6,789 nt of DNA from contig PKWD01000083.1 in assembly GCA_003131945.1 (NCBI GenBank), positions 11,322 through 18,110 on the forward strand. Direction: 5' to 3'. Of this stretch, positions 1-6,789 are shown one piece after another; the stretch's first letter is position 1; each line of letters starts with the position of its first letter. The stretch is from Acidimicrobiaceae bacterium (lineage in GTDB: Bacteria; Actinomycetota; Acidimicrobiia; Acidimicrobiales; UBA8190). The translations under genes and the position numbers were made by a program. A model generated the notes under the pieces. The model searched no databases. It was given only the letters and a program-made list of their open reading frames with translations, and was not told the origin of the DNA.

Positions 1-2469
1 GCGGAGACGGGTGAGGGGACGGCAGATATCGATCCGATGGAGGTGGTGGGCGAGCGGACGCGGATCGTCACCGTGTCCGACTGCGACGAGGAGGTTCGGG
101 CGGCGGTACGGGCCGTTGTCGACGCGACTCGGGCGGGGACGCCGCTCGACCGGATCGCCATCCTCCACGCCAGCCCCGAGCCCTATGCCCGGCTGGCCCA
201 CGAGCAGCTGGCCGCCGCCGGCATTGCCCTCAATGGGGCGGCAGTGATGCCGCTCACCGCCCGGGTGGCGGGTCGCACGTTGCTGCAACTGCTCGAGCTG
301 CCCGAGAGCGGCTTCCGGCGTGAAGACGTCTTTGCCTGGCTGGCTGGGGCTCGATTGCGTCGTGATGGTGGGGCCATCCCGGTCACCGCCTGGGAGCGGC
401 TTTCCCGTGACGCCGGAGTCGTCGGCGGGCGCCACGACTGGGACCTCCGACTGGCCACATTGGCTGGTGACTTAGACGACAGCGCGGCGCGAGCCGAGGC
501 TGATCCCGACGCGCCGGAGTGGCGGGCCGAGCGCGCCCGCTCCGATGCGGGACGGGCGCGTGATCTCCGGGCTTTCGTGCTGGGTTTGATCGACGACCTG
601 GCCCAGGCCGCGGCCCGGCCCCGGCCGTGGGGCGAGCGGGTCGGCTGGGCCCGTCGGCGTCTGGAGAGCCTGTTCGGTAGTGAGCGCCGTCGAGTCTCGT
701 GGCCGCTGGTGGAGCAGAAGGGGGCCGAACGGGCGGAGCGGGCTCTCGACCGACTGGCCTGCCTGGACGCCGTCGAGGAGTCCGTGGCCCTCGACGTATT
801 CGCCCGCACCATCGAGCTCGAGCTCGAAGCCGACCTCGGTCGGGTCGGACGCATGGGCGAAGGAGTGCTCGTCGGATCCATCAGCATGGGGGTCGGGCTC
901 GACCTCGATCTGGTCGTCGTGCTCGGTCTGGCCGAAGGGCTGTTTCCTTCACCCACCCACGAGGACTCCCTGCTCCCCGATCACGAGCGTGAGGCGACCG
1001 GCGACGAATTGCCGCTGCGGGCGCAGCGCGTCGAGAGCCAACACCGCCAGTTGCTGGCTGCTCTGGCCGGCGCCTGGCGTCAGGTGCTCTGTGTCCCCCG
1101 AGGCGACCTGCGTCGCAACATCGAGCGGGTCCCCTCGCGTTGGGTCCTGCAGATGGCCAGCGCCATCGCCGGCGAGCGCTGGTGGTCGGACGAGCTGCTC
1201 GCCGCTGACCGGCCCTGGCTGGAGCATGTCGCCTCCTTCGACGCCGGTCTCCGCCATATGGACTTTCCCGCCAGCGAGCAGGAGCACCGTCTGCGTGCCC
1301 TCATGGGCCAGGGCTCGACCCGGTTGAGCTCCTCGGCACTGGCCACCGCCGGCGACGCAACCTTGAACGCCGGCGCCGGTGTCGTGGCGGCCCGTCGAAG
1401 CGAACACTTCACCCGTTACGACGGGAACTTGAGCGGCCTGGCTGTCCCCTCACCGGCCGATCAACCCACCTCGGCGACCAGGCTCGAGGCCTGGGCCGTC
1501 TGCCCCTTCGCCTACCTCCTGCGCTCCGTCCTCGGCGTGGACGCGGTGGAGAACCCCGAGGATCTCCTGCAGATATCTCCCCGTGACTGGGGCTCTCTCA
1601 TCCACGATGCCCTGGAACTGTTCATCGCCGAAGTCCTGGAGCGGCCAGTGGCCGATCAGCCCGGGCCTACCGAACCGTGGTCGGCTTCGGACCGCGACCG
1701 GATGATCGAGATCGGCGAACTTGTCTGCGCCCGATACGAGACCCACGGCCTGACCGGACGGCCCGTCTTCTGGAAGCGCGACAAGAAGAGGATCATCGCC
1801 GACCTCCTGCGCTTCCTCCGGGCCGACAGCGACCACCGCATGAGCAACGGCACCCGGCCGGTGGCGGCCGAGTTGGCCTTCGGCCTGGCCCGTTCCGATC
1901 TGAGCACCATCGCCATCGGTCTCCCCGACGACCGGTCCGTCCAGTTCAGAGGCATGGCAGACCGGGTCGACATGGCCGCCGACGGCACCATCCACGTCGT
2001 GGACTACAAGACCGGCAGCTCCCGCGGCTACGGGGACCTGTCCGAGGAGAACCCCGACGCCCAGGGCCAGAAACTGCAGCTCGCCGTCTACGGCCAGGCC
2101 GCCCGGCTGCTCCGGGGCGCCCCCGACGCCGATGTCACAGCCGAGTACTGGTTCGTCTCGGTCAAAGGCAAGTTCGACAGGATCGGCTACTCCGTCACCA
2201 GCGAAGTCCTCGACCGCGTGGGCCAAACCATCGGGGCCATGGTGGCCGGGATCGAGGGCGGGGTCTTCCCCCACTACCCGACGGCCTCCAGTACCACCCC
2301 CTTCATCGAGTGCGCCTTCTGTGACCCCGACGGCCTGGGCGTGACCGACCTGCGCCGTGCCTTCGAGGCCAAGGCTTCCGACCCGGCCATGGCTGTATTC
2401 GTGGACCTGGCCGAGCCGCTGGCCGACACTCCGCTCGACCTCGAGACCGAGCAGCTTTCCGGAATCTGA
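1..2469 (+). CDS. AddB/AdnAB-like helicase-nuclease, PD-(D/E)XK family (5' partial)
   Basis: C-terminal 822 residues of a double-strand-break end-processing enzyme of the RecB/AddB/AdnAB nuclease type. The frame is open from base 1 with no stop, and the ATG at 37 has no ribosome binding site and falls inside a conserved domain, so the true start lies upstream. Residues are numbered from base 1. Residues about 20-400 resemble helicase domain 2 of AddB-type proteins, including GSISMGVGLDLDLVVVLGL followed by the AEGLFPSP stretch. A normal UvrD motif VI is not evident, and any Walker A would lie upstream. Residues about 490-800 form the nuclease: GSLIHDALE (H535), ADRVD (D657), VDYKTG (D668, K670) and QLAVY (Q693, Y697). 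C501 (AVCPFAY) and C771/C774 (CAFC) match three of the four iron-sulfur cysteines of AddB-type nucleases; the usual fourth Cys is absent. In AddAB systems such a subunit cuts one strand while a partner motor unwinds DNA. No partner gene is visible upstream. The family call is firm; the AddB versus AdnA/AdnB assignment is not. Confidence 0.9.
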   Translation, partial: AETGEGTADIDPMEVVGERTRIVTVSDCDEEVRAAVRAVVDATRAGTPLDRIAILHASPEPYARLAHEQLAAAGIALNGAAVMPLTARVAGRTLLQLLELPESGFRREDVFAWLAGARLRRDGGAIPVTAWERLSRDAGVVGGRHDWDLRLATLAGDLDDSAARAEADPDAPEWRAERARSDAGRARDLRAFVLGLIDDLAQAAARPRPWGERVGWARRRLESLFGSERRRVSWPLVEQKGAERAERALDRLACLDAVEESVALDVFARTIELELEADLGRVGRMGEGVLVGSISMGVGLDLDLVVVLGLAEGLFPSPTHEDSLLPDHEREATGDELPLRAQRVESQHRQLLAALAGAWRQVLCVPRGDLRRNIERVPSRWVLQMASAIAGERWWSDELLAADRPWLEHVASFDAGLRHMDFPASEQEHRLRALMGQGSTRLSSSALATAGDATLNAGAGVVAARRSEHFTRYDGNLSGLAVPSPADQPTSATRLEAWAVCPFAYLLRSVLGVDAVENPEDLLQISPRDWGSLIHDALELFIAEVLERPVADQPGPTEPWSASDRDRMIEIGELVCARYETHGLTGRPVFWKRDKKRIIADLLRFLRADSDHRMSNGTRPVAAELAFGLARSDLSTIAIGLPDDRSVQFRGMADRVDMAADGTIHVVDYKTGSSRGYGDLSEENPDAQGQKLQLAVYGQAARLLRGAPDADVTAEYWFVSVKGKFDRIGYSVTSEVLDRVGQTIGAMVAGIEGGVFPHYPTASSTTPFIECAFCDPDGLGVTDLRRAFEAKASDPAMAVFVDLAEPLADTPLDLETEQLSGI

Positions 2470-2485
2470 GCGACTCCTGAGGCCA

Positions 2486-2514
2486 TTCTCGGCGTCACAC
2501 CCGGGCACTACCGT
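2486..2514 (+). promoter_or_regulatory. Weak candidate promoter before the SNF2-SWIM gene
   Basis: TTCTCG (2486-2491) and TACCGT (2509-2514) are spaced 17 bases apart and would start transcription near 2521, giving a short leader that includes the GAGGAG site. Each hexamer matches its consensus poorly, so this may be chance. The gene could instead be read through from the nuclease gene, since no terminator is seen between 2470 and 2549. Confidence 0.2.
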
Positions 2515-2534
2515 CATTGGGTACGTCCCGACCC

Positions 2535-2540
2535 GAGGAG
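2535..2540 (+). promoter_or_regulatory. Ribosome binding site of the SNF2-SWIM gene
   Basis: GAGGAG lies 9 bases before GTG 2550, a good anti-Shine-Dalgarno match at normal spacing. It decides in favour of GTG 2550 over the in-frame TTG 2517, which has no comparable site and would place this motif inside the coding sequence. Confidence 0.75.
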
Positions 2541-2549
2541 AGCGCAAGC

Positions 2550-5500
2550 GTGCTCACGCCCGCCGAAGTGGAGAGCCTGAGGAGGTTCGTCGGGTCGGCG
2601 ACCTTCACCCGGGGACAGGCCTATGCCCGCCAGGGGGCGGTCCGACGCGTGCGGTGGACGGAGGACGGGGCCTGCGCATTCGGCGAAGTCCAGGGCGGGG
2701 CCCGATCCCCCTACGGGGTGACGGCCATCGTGCGACGATCGACGTCGGGCCGCATCGTGGGGATCGACGCCGTCTGCACCTGCCCGGTCGAGATCAACTG
2801 CAAGCACGCCGTGGCCCTTCTTCTGGCCAACCGAGATGCGCCCCCGGCATCGGCGCCAACGCCGGCCCCACGGCCCCGGTCGAGCGCCGAGCGAACGCCG
2901 CCATCCAAACGCACAACCAAGGCGCCCCGTTGGGAGACCCCCCTCCAGATCTTCATGTCCGCCAATGCATCCGGTCCGGCCGAATCGGATCCGGACTGGT
3001 TGCCTCCGGCCGAGATCGGACTCCAGTTCGAGCTGGTCCTGACGACGCCCAAGAGCGCGCCCGCGTCGAACACGTCGGCGGCGGGGATCCGGGTCCGACC
3101 GGTTCTGCGGAGCCCCAGCGGACGCTGGGTGAGGACCGGCATCTCATGGTCGAACCTGGACTACCTCTCCTACCGGCGATCGGTAACGGGCCGCACCGCT
3201 GAGCACCTGACCGTTCTCTCCGAGCTCCTGGCGCTCAGTCGCGTGGTCATCGGTCGCTCCTATGCCTCGTCGGCCGAATCCGTCTGGCTCCAGGCGATCA
3301 ACAGCCGCCGCCTCTGGGATCTGCTCGTCGAGGCCCGGGACCTCCAGTTGCCCCTGATCCACAGCGGGCGCCAGGCCGGGCCTGTCGACCTCCGGATCGC
3401 TCCCGCTTCCGTCACCCTCGAGGCCACCCGGTCCGACGGCAGGCTCGAGCTCCGGCCCCGGGTCGCCGTCGACGACGGCGACGTCCCCCTCGGTTCGTCT
3501 CTCCTGATCGGCACGCCGGCCCACGGCATCGCCTGGTGGAACGGTCCGACCGATCGGGCCGCCGGCGCCCATCTCGTCATGGCTCCGTTCGCGGCGCCCG
3601 TGGACGACCACCTTCGTCGCTTCCTGGCGTCGACGCCCCTGCGGGTGCCCCCGCCCGACGAGGAGCGGTTCCTGCTCGACTTCTACCCCAGGCTGCGGCG
3701 TCGGATCGACGTGCGTTCGAGTGACGGGTCCGTCGATCTTCCGGCGCCGCCCGCCGCCCGCATTCTTCTCACCGCCGCACACAGCGAGGGGCACCGCGTG
3801 GAGCTGACCTGGACCCGGGGGGCGGCGGGATCGGGATGGCGGGAGCGGCTGTGGGACGCGTCGAAGGGTACCGGCAATCGTCTGGCCGAAAACTCCATCG
3901 TCGACGCCGTGATGAAAGTGGTCGGCTCTGTGCCCGGACTGGTCGAGACCACCATCTTCGGTGAGCGCCTGGCCCCGGGGGCCGTCCTCGACGGGATGGC
4001 GGCCGTGCTGTTCGTCTCCGAACTCCTCCCCGCCCTGTCCGAGATCGACGGCGTCGAGATCGAGCAAACTGGGACGGTCCCCGCATACCACGAAGTCGTC
4101 GACGCACCCGTTGTCAGTCTGGGAGGACTCCCGTCAGACGATCGGGACTGGTTCGATCTGTCGGTCACCATCTCCGTCGAGGGCGAGGACGTCCCCTTTG
4201 CCGAGCTCTTCGTGGCCCTGGCCCACGAACGGTCGCATCTCATCCTGCCCTCGGGGACCTACTTCTCCCTCGATCGCCCCGAACTCCGCCAACTGGCCGA
4301 GCTCATCGCCGAAGCCCGGGCGCTCACCGACGACCGGGCCGGCAGCATTCGCATCAGCCGCTTCCAGGCCAGCCTGTGGGAAGACCTCCAGCGTCTCGGG
4401 GTCACCACGGCCCAGGCCTCTGAGTGGGAAGCCTCGGTGCGGGCCCTCACCGAGGCGAGCACCAGGATCGAACACTCCGCCCCCCACAGTCTCGACGCCA
4501 CCCTCCGGCCCTATCAGCTGACCGGGTTCAACTGGCTGGCCTACCTCCACGAACACGGGCTCGGTGGCGTCCTTGCCGATGACATGGGCCTCGGCAAAAC
4601 CATCCAGGCCCTGGCCCTCATGTGCCACACGAAGGAACGGGGGCTCACCGGGTCGCCGTATCTGGTCGTGGCCCCCACGAGCGTCGTCGGCAACTGGGCG
4701 GCCGAAGCCCGACGGTTCGCCCCCGGACTCCGGGCCGTCACCGTCACCGAGACCGAGACCCGCCGGGGCGCCGCCCTGGAGAAGATGGCGGCCGACGTCG
4801 ACCTGGTGATCACGTCCTACGCACTGTTCCGTCTCGAGTACGACGACTACGCGGCGATTGACTGGGCCGGGCTGTTCCTCGACGAGGCCCAGTTCGCCAA
4901 GAACCGGGGCTCGCAGGCCTACCGGAGAGCCAAAATGCTGCCAGCGCCATTCAAGGTGGCCATGACCGGAACGCCTATCGAGAACAATCTGATGGAGCTC
5001 TGGTCCCTGCTGTCCATCACGGCGCCCGGTCTCTTCACCAGTCCGGACCACTTCACCGATCACTACCGCACACCGATCGAGAAGAAGGCCGACTCCGAAC
5101 GCCTGGTGCAATTGCGTCGGCGTGTCAGGCCGATCATCCTGCGCCGGACCAAGGAGCAGGTCGTCCAGGACCTCCCCGAGAAGCAGGAACAGGTCCTCGA
5201 GCTCGATCTCAATGCCAGACACAAGAAGCTCTACCAGACCTACCTGCATCGGGAACGTCAGAAGGTCCTTGGGCTTCTCGGCGACATGCAGACGAACCGT
5301 TTCGAGATCTTCCGCTCCCTCACCCTCCTGCGACAGGCGAGTCTCGACATGTCCCTGGTCGATGCCACACACACCACCGTTCCCTCCACCAAGCTCGACG
5401 CCCTCATGGAGATGCTCCAAGACATCGCCGCCGACGGTCACCGTGTGCTGGTGTTCAGCCAGTTCACCCGCTTCCTCACCCTGGCCCGACAGCGGATCGA

Positions 5501-5888
5501 TCACGCCGGGATCGAGTACTGCTACCTCGACGGCAGAACCCGCAAACGCGACAACGTCATTTCGGGCTTCCGGACCGGAACCGCTCCCGTGTTCCTCATC
5601 AGCCTCAAAGCCGGTGGCTTCGGACTCAATCTGACCGAGGCCGACTACTGCATCATCCTCGACCCCTGGTGGAACCCGGCCACCGAAGCTCAGGCCGTGG
5701 ACCGCACCCACCGCATCGGCCAGACGAAGAAGGTCATGGTCTACCGCCTGGTGGCCAAGGACACCCTGGAGGAGAAGGTCATGGCGCTCAAAGCCAAGAA
5801 GGCCGCTCTGTTCACCAACGTCATGGACGCCGGCGATTTCGCCTCCGGTGCCCTGACGGCGCAGGACATCCAGGATCTTTTGAGCTGA
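2550..5888 (+). CDS. SNF2-family ATPase/helicase with N-terminal SWIM zinc finger
   Basis: Complete protein of 1112 residues, a superfamily 2 Swi2/Snf2 (HepA/RapA-like) ATP-driven remodeller or translocase, probably cytoplasmic. I chose GTG 2550 because GAGGAG lies 9 bases upstream; an in-frame TTG at 2517 would add 11 residues but lacks a good Shine-Dalgarno. Domains in order: a SWIM zinc finger, CTCPVEINCKH (C76, C78, C84, H86); a Pro/Ala/Arg-rich linker, probably disordered (about 97-127); a large region (about 130-640) in the position of the bacterial SNF2-associated domain; then the ATPase. Motifs: LRPYQLTGFNWL, Walker A DMGLGKT (K683), motif II DEAQ (D778), motif III TGTPIENN (806-813), VFSQFT (968-973), GGFGLNL and motif VI DRTHRIGQ (R1055). 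All catalytic motifs look intact. SWIM proteins and SNF2 ATPases are often separate neighbours in other bacteria (B. subtilis YwqB/YwqA, from memory); here they are one chain. The substrate is unknown; SWIM suggests DNA or protein binding. The gene follows the nuclease gene by 80 bases, so co-transcription is possible. Confidence 0.95.
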   Translation: MLTPAEVESLRRFVGSATFTRGQAYARQGAVRRVRWTEDGACAFGEVQGGARSPYGVTAIVRRSTSGRIVGIDAVCTCPVEINCKHAVALLLANRDAPPASAPTPAPRPRSSAERTPPSKRTTKAPRWETPLQIFMSANASGPAESDPDWLPPAEIGLQFELVLTTPKSAPASNTSAAGIRVRPVLRSPSGRWVRTGISWSNLDYLSYRRSVTGRTAEHLTVLSELLALSRVVIGRSYASSAESVWLQAINSRRLWDLLVEARDLQLPLIHSGRQAGPVDLRIAPASVTLEATRSDGRLELRPRVAVDDGDVPLGSSLLIGTPAHGIAWWNGPTDRAAGAHLVMAPFAAPVDDHLRRFLASTPLRVPPPDEERFLLDFYPRLRRRIDVRSSDGSVDLPAPPAARILLTAAHSEGHRVELTWTRGAAGSGWRERLWDASKGTGNRLAENSIVDAVMKVVGSVPGLVETTIFGERLAPGAVLDGMAAVLFVSELLPALSEIDGVEIEQTGTVPAYHEVVDAPVVSLGGLPSDDRDWFDLSVTISVEGEDVPFAELFVALAHERSHLILPSGTYFSLDRPELRQLAELIAEARALTDDRAGSIRISRFQASLWEDLQRLGVTTAQASEWEASVRALTEASTRIEHSAPHSLDATLRPYQLTGFNWLAYLHEHGLGGVLADDMGLGKTIQALALMCHTKERGLTGSPYLVVAPTSVVGNWAAEARRFAPGLRAVTVTETETRRGAALEKMAADVDLVITSYALFRLEYDDYAAIDWAGLFLDEAQFAKNRGSQAYRRAKMLPAPFKVAMTGTPIENNLMELWSLLSITAPGLFTSPDHFTDHYRTPIEKKADSERLVQLRRRVRPIILRRTKEQVVQDLPEKQEQVLELDLNARHKKLYQTYLHRERQKVLGLLGDMQTNRFEIFRSLTLLRQASLDMSLVDATHTTVPSTKLDALMEMLQDIAADGHRVLVFSQFTRFLTLARQRIDHAGIEYCYLDGRTRKRDNVISGFRTGTAPVFLISLKAGGFGLNLTEADYCIILDPWWNPATEAQAVDRTHRIGQTKKVMVYRLVAKDTLEEKVMALKAKKAALFTNVMDAGDFASGALTAQDIQDLLS

Positions 5889-5914
5889 TCGGACGACCGA
5901 TGCGGTGGCCGGAG

Positions 5915-5930
5915 TCGAACGTATGTTCGA
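5915..5930. promoter_or_regulatory. SOS box (LexA operator)
   Basis: TCGAAC-GTAT-GTTCGA has perfect 6-base inverted arms around a 4-base spacer. It equals the known mycobacterial/actinobacterial LexA consensus TCGAAC(N4)GTTCGA and contains the Gram-positive CGAAC(N4)GTTCG core. It lies 21 bases upstream of the helicase start and covers the -35 region of the promoter called at 5940, so bound LexA should block RNA polymerase. It would be relieved when RecA-driven LexA cleavage follows DNA damage. The match and position are seen directly; the regulation is inferred from established LexA biology. Confidence 0.88.
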
Positions 5931-5939
5931 TCAGGCCGC

Positions 5940-5945
5940 TAGTAT
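5940..5945 (+). promoter_or_regulatory. -10 element of a leaderless promoter for the UvrD-like helicase
   Basis: TAGTAT matches TATAAT at four of six positions, including the key T1, A2 and T6. Six bases separate it from the GTG at 5952, so transcription would start at or beside the first base of the start codon. That agrees with the missing Shine-Dalgarno and with the common use of leaderless mRNAs in actinobacteria. The -35 region (about 5915-5922) has no good TTGACA match and lies within the SOS box. Confidence 0.6.
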
Positions 5946-5951
5946 CCGGCT

Positions 5952-6789
5952 GTGCAGGCTCTCGAGGTCGCTCGGTCCGCCGGACCCGCATGGGCGCAAG
6001 GATTGAACCGTACCCAGCGGCTGGCCGTGGACCACCGTGACGGGCCGCTGCTCATAGCGGCCGGTGCCGGAACCGGCAAGACCCGGACCCTGGTGAGCCG
6101 GCTGGCCCGGCTCCTCGATGAGGGCGTGGCGCCGGAGCGCGTTCTGCTCGTGACCTTCAGCCGGCGGGCCGCCGCCGAGCTGGCCCGGCGGGCGGGGCAG
6201 TTGACCGATCCGTTGCTGGCCCGTCGGGTCGTGGCCGGGACCTTCCACTCCGTCGCCCACCGCCTCCTACGCCGCTACGGCGCGGCGCTCGGACTGGCTG
6301 ACGGCTTCAGTGTCATCGGACAGGGCGACGCCCGGGATCTGCTGGCCCTGGTCCGGGCCCCGGTGGCGGCGGACTGCCACACCCGCTTTCCCCGCACCGA
6401 GACCGTGGCTTCGGTCTACGGCCGCGTGGTGAGCAGCCAGATGCCATTGGAGGAGACGGTGATCCGCTGGTTCCCGTGGTGCGCCGACGACGTCGAGGGG
6501 CTCCGCACGATCTTCTCGGCCTACACCGCGCGCAAGCGGGACCACCGCCTCCTCGACTTCGAGGATCTCCTGCTGTACTGGCGCGCGGCAGTGACCGACG
6601 CCACCGTCGGCCCCGCACTCGGTGAGCGGTTCGACCACATCCTGGTGGACGAATACCAGGACACCAACCTGGTCCAAGCCGACATCCTGCGCGCCATGGC
6701 GACCCACGACATCGCCATCACCGTCGTGGGCGACGATGCCCAGGCCATCTACTCGTTCCGGGGGGCCACCGTGCGCAACATCCTCGACT
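5952..6789 (+). CDS. UvrD/Rep-like superfamily 1 ATP-dependent DNA helicase (3' partial)
   Basis: First 279 residues of a UvrD/PcrA/Rep-type 3'-5' DNA helicase; the frame is open to the end of the window. An in-frame TAG at 5940 limits the start, and GTG 5952 is the first start codon after it. TTG 6003 is the next option but would begin immediately before the Q motif. Motifs: Q motif LNRTQRLAV (Q22), Walker A AGAGTGKT (K43, T44), motif Ia VTFSRRAAAEL, Ic GTFHSVAHRLL, DFEDLL, motif II VDEYQDTN (D233, E234) and motif III GDDAQAIYSFRGA (Q264). The SYGR-like VYGRVVSSQMPLEE and FPWCADD stretches and the ATVRNILD end resemble, from memory, a clade of stand-alone UvrD-like helicases of about 650-700 residues found in actinobacteria and proteobacteria. 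This is weaker evidence for AddA or AdnB, which would carry a C-terminal nuclease; that part is outside the window. No Shine-Dalgarno precedes the GTG, which fits the leaderless promoter called just upstream. A LexA box implies induction by DNA damage. Confidence 0.92.
   Translation, partial: MQALEVARSAGPAWAQGLNRTQRLAVDHRDGPLLIAAGAGTGKTRTLVSRLARLLDEGVAPERVLLVTFSRRAAAELARRAGQLTDPLLARRVVAGTFHSVAHRLLRRYGAALGLADGFSVIGQGDARDLLALVRAPVAADCHTRFPRTETVASVYGRVVSSQMPLEETVIRWFPWCADDVEGLRTIFSAYTARKRDHRLLDFEDLLLYWRAAVTDATVGPALGERFDHILVDEYQDTNLVQADILRAMATHDIAITVVGDDAQAIYSFRGATVRNILD

Noticed and set aside
1450..2547. Minus-strand open frame of 365 codons opposite the nuclease domain
   Set aside because: Low-complexity Gly/Val/Asp-rich translation opposite a well-supported nuclease domain; a GC-driven shadow.
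2470..2549. Search for an SOS box or terminator between the nuclease and SNF2 genes
   Set aside because: No GAAC-N4-GTTC palindrome and no stem followed by a T-tract is present in this gap.
2357..3202. Plus-strand open frame of 281 codons bridging the nuclease and SNF2 genes
   Set aside because: It overlaps the conserved C-terminus of one gene and the SWIM domain of the next in another frame, and its Arg/Pro/Gly-rich translation has no domain.
4134..5711. Long open frame (525 codons) on the minus strand, opposite the SNF2 ATPase domain
   Set aside because: It lies wholly opposite intact, motif-rich SNF2 coding sequence and its translation is Gly/Glu/Val/Asp-rich with no recognisable domain, as expected from the mirror frame of high-GC codons.
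5888..5901. Small hairpin ATCGG-ACGA-CCGAT at the end of the SNF2 gene as a terminator
   Set aside because: The stem is only 5 bp, overlaps the stop codon and has no T-tract after it, so it does not qualify as an intrinsic terminator.
6003..6005. TTG 6003 as the start of the UvrD-like helicase
   Set aside because: AAGGA directly abuts it, too close for a working Shine-Dalgarno, and the start would leave nothing before the Q motif; GTG 5952 fits the promoter better.
1..6789. CRISPR array, insertion sequence, tRNA, or phage-defence module
   Set aside because: No spaced direct repeats, transposase motifs or terminal inverted repeats were found, no tRNA-like stretch was noticed in the gaps, and the three proteins are all explained by DNA repair-type families.

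Overview
The window is GC-rich, gene-dense bacterial DNA with strong G/C preference at third codon positions and a GTG start on two of the three genes. The protein types, the TCGAAC-N4-GTTCGA SOS box and an apparently leaderless GTG start point to an actinobacterium. An Acidimicrobiia-like lineage is my best guess, from the feel of the protein sequences only; no phylogenetic marker is present.

Layout: three genes, all on the + strand, all nucleic-acid motor or nuclease proteins. (1) Bases 1-2469 hold the C-terminal 822 residues of an AddB/AdnAB-type PD-(D/E)XK nuclease with a helicase-like domain. Its 5' end lies outside the window. (2) Bases 2550-5888 hold a complete SNF2-family ATPase fused to an N-terminal SWIM zinc finger, with a clear GAGGAG ribosome binding site that decides the start. 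(3) Bases 5952-6789 hold the first 279 residues of a UvrD/Rep-type superfamily 1 helicase. It runs off the right edge with no stop codon.

The most informative non-coding stretch is the 63-base gap before gene 3. It holds a perfect actinobacterial LexA-binding palindrome (TCGAAC-GTAT-GTTCGA, 5915-5930). A TAGTAT -10 element (5940-5945) follows, placed so that transcription would begin at or next to the GTG start codon at 5952. Gene 3 therefore looks like a DNA-damage-inducible gene read from a leaderless transcript. The 80-base gap before gene 2 shows no terminator and only a weak promoter candidate, so genes 1 and 2 may be co-transcribed.

Together the genes suggest a DNA repair/recombination neighbourhood: end resection (gene 1), protein or nucleic-acid remodelling (gene 2) and SOS-controlled unwinding (gene 3). 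I see no mobile element, CRISPR array, tRNA, rRNA or clear phage-defence signature. The cluster is unusual mainly for the gene order and the SOS control, not for an unrecognisable protein.
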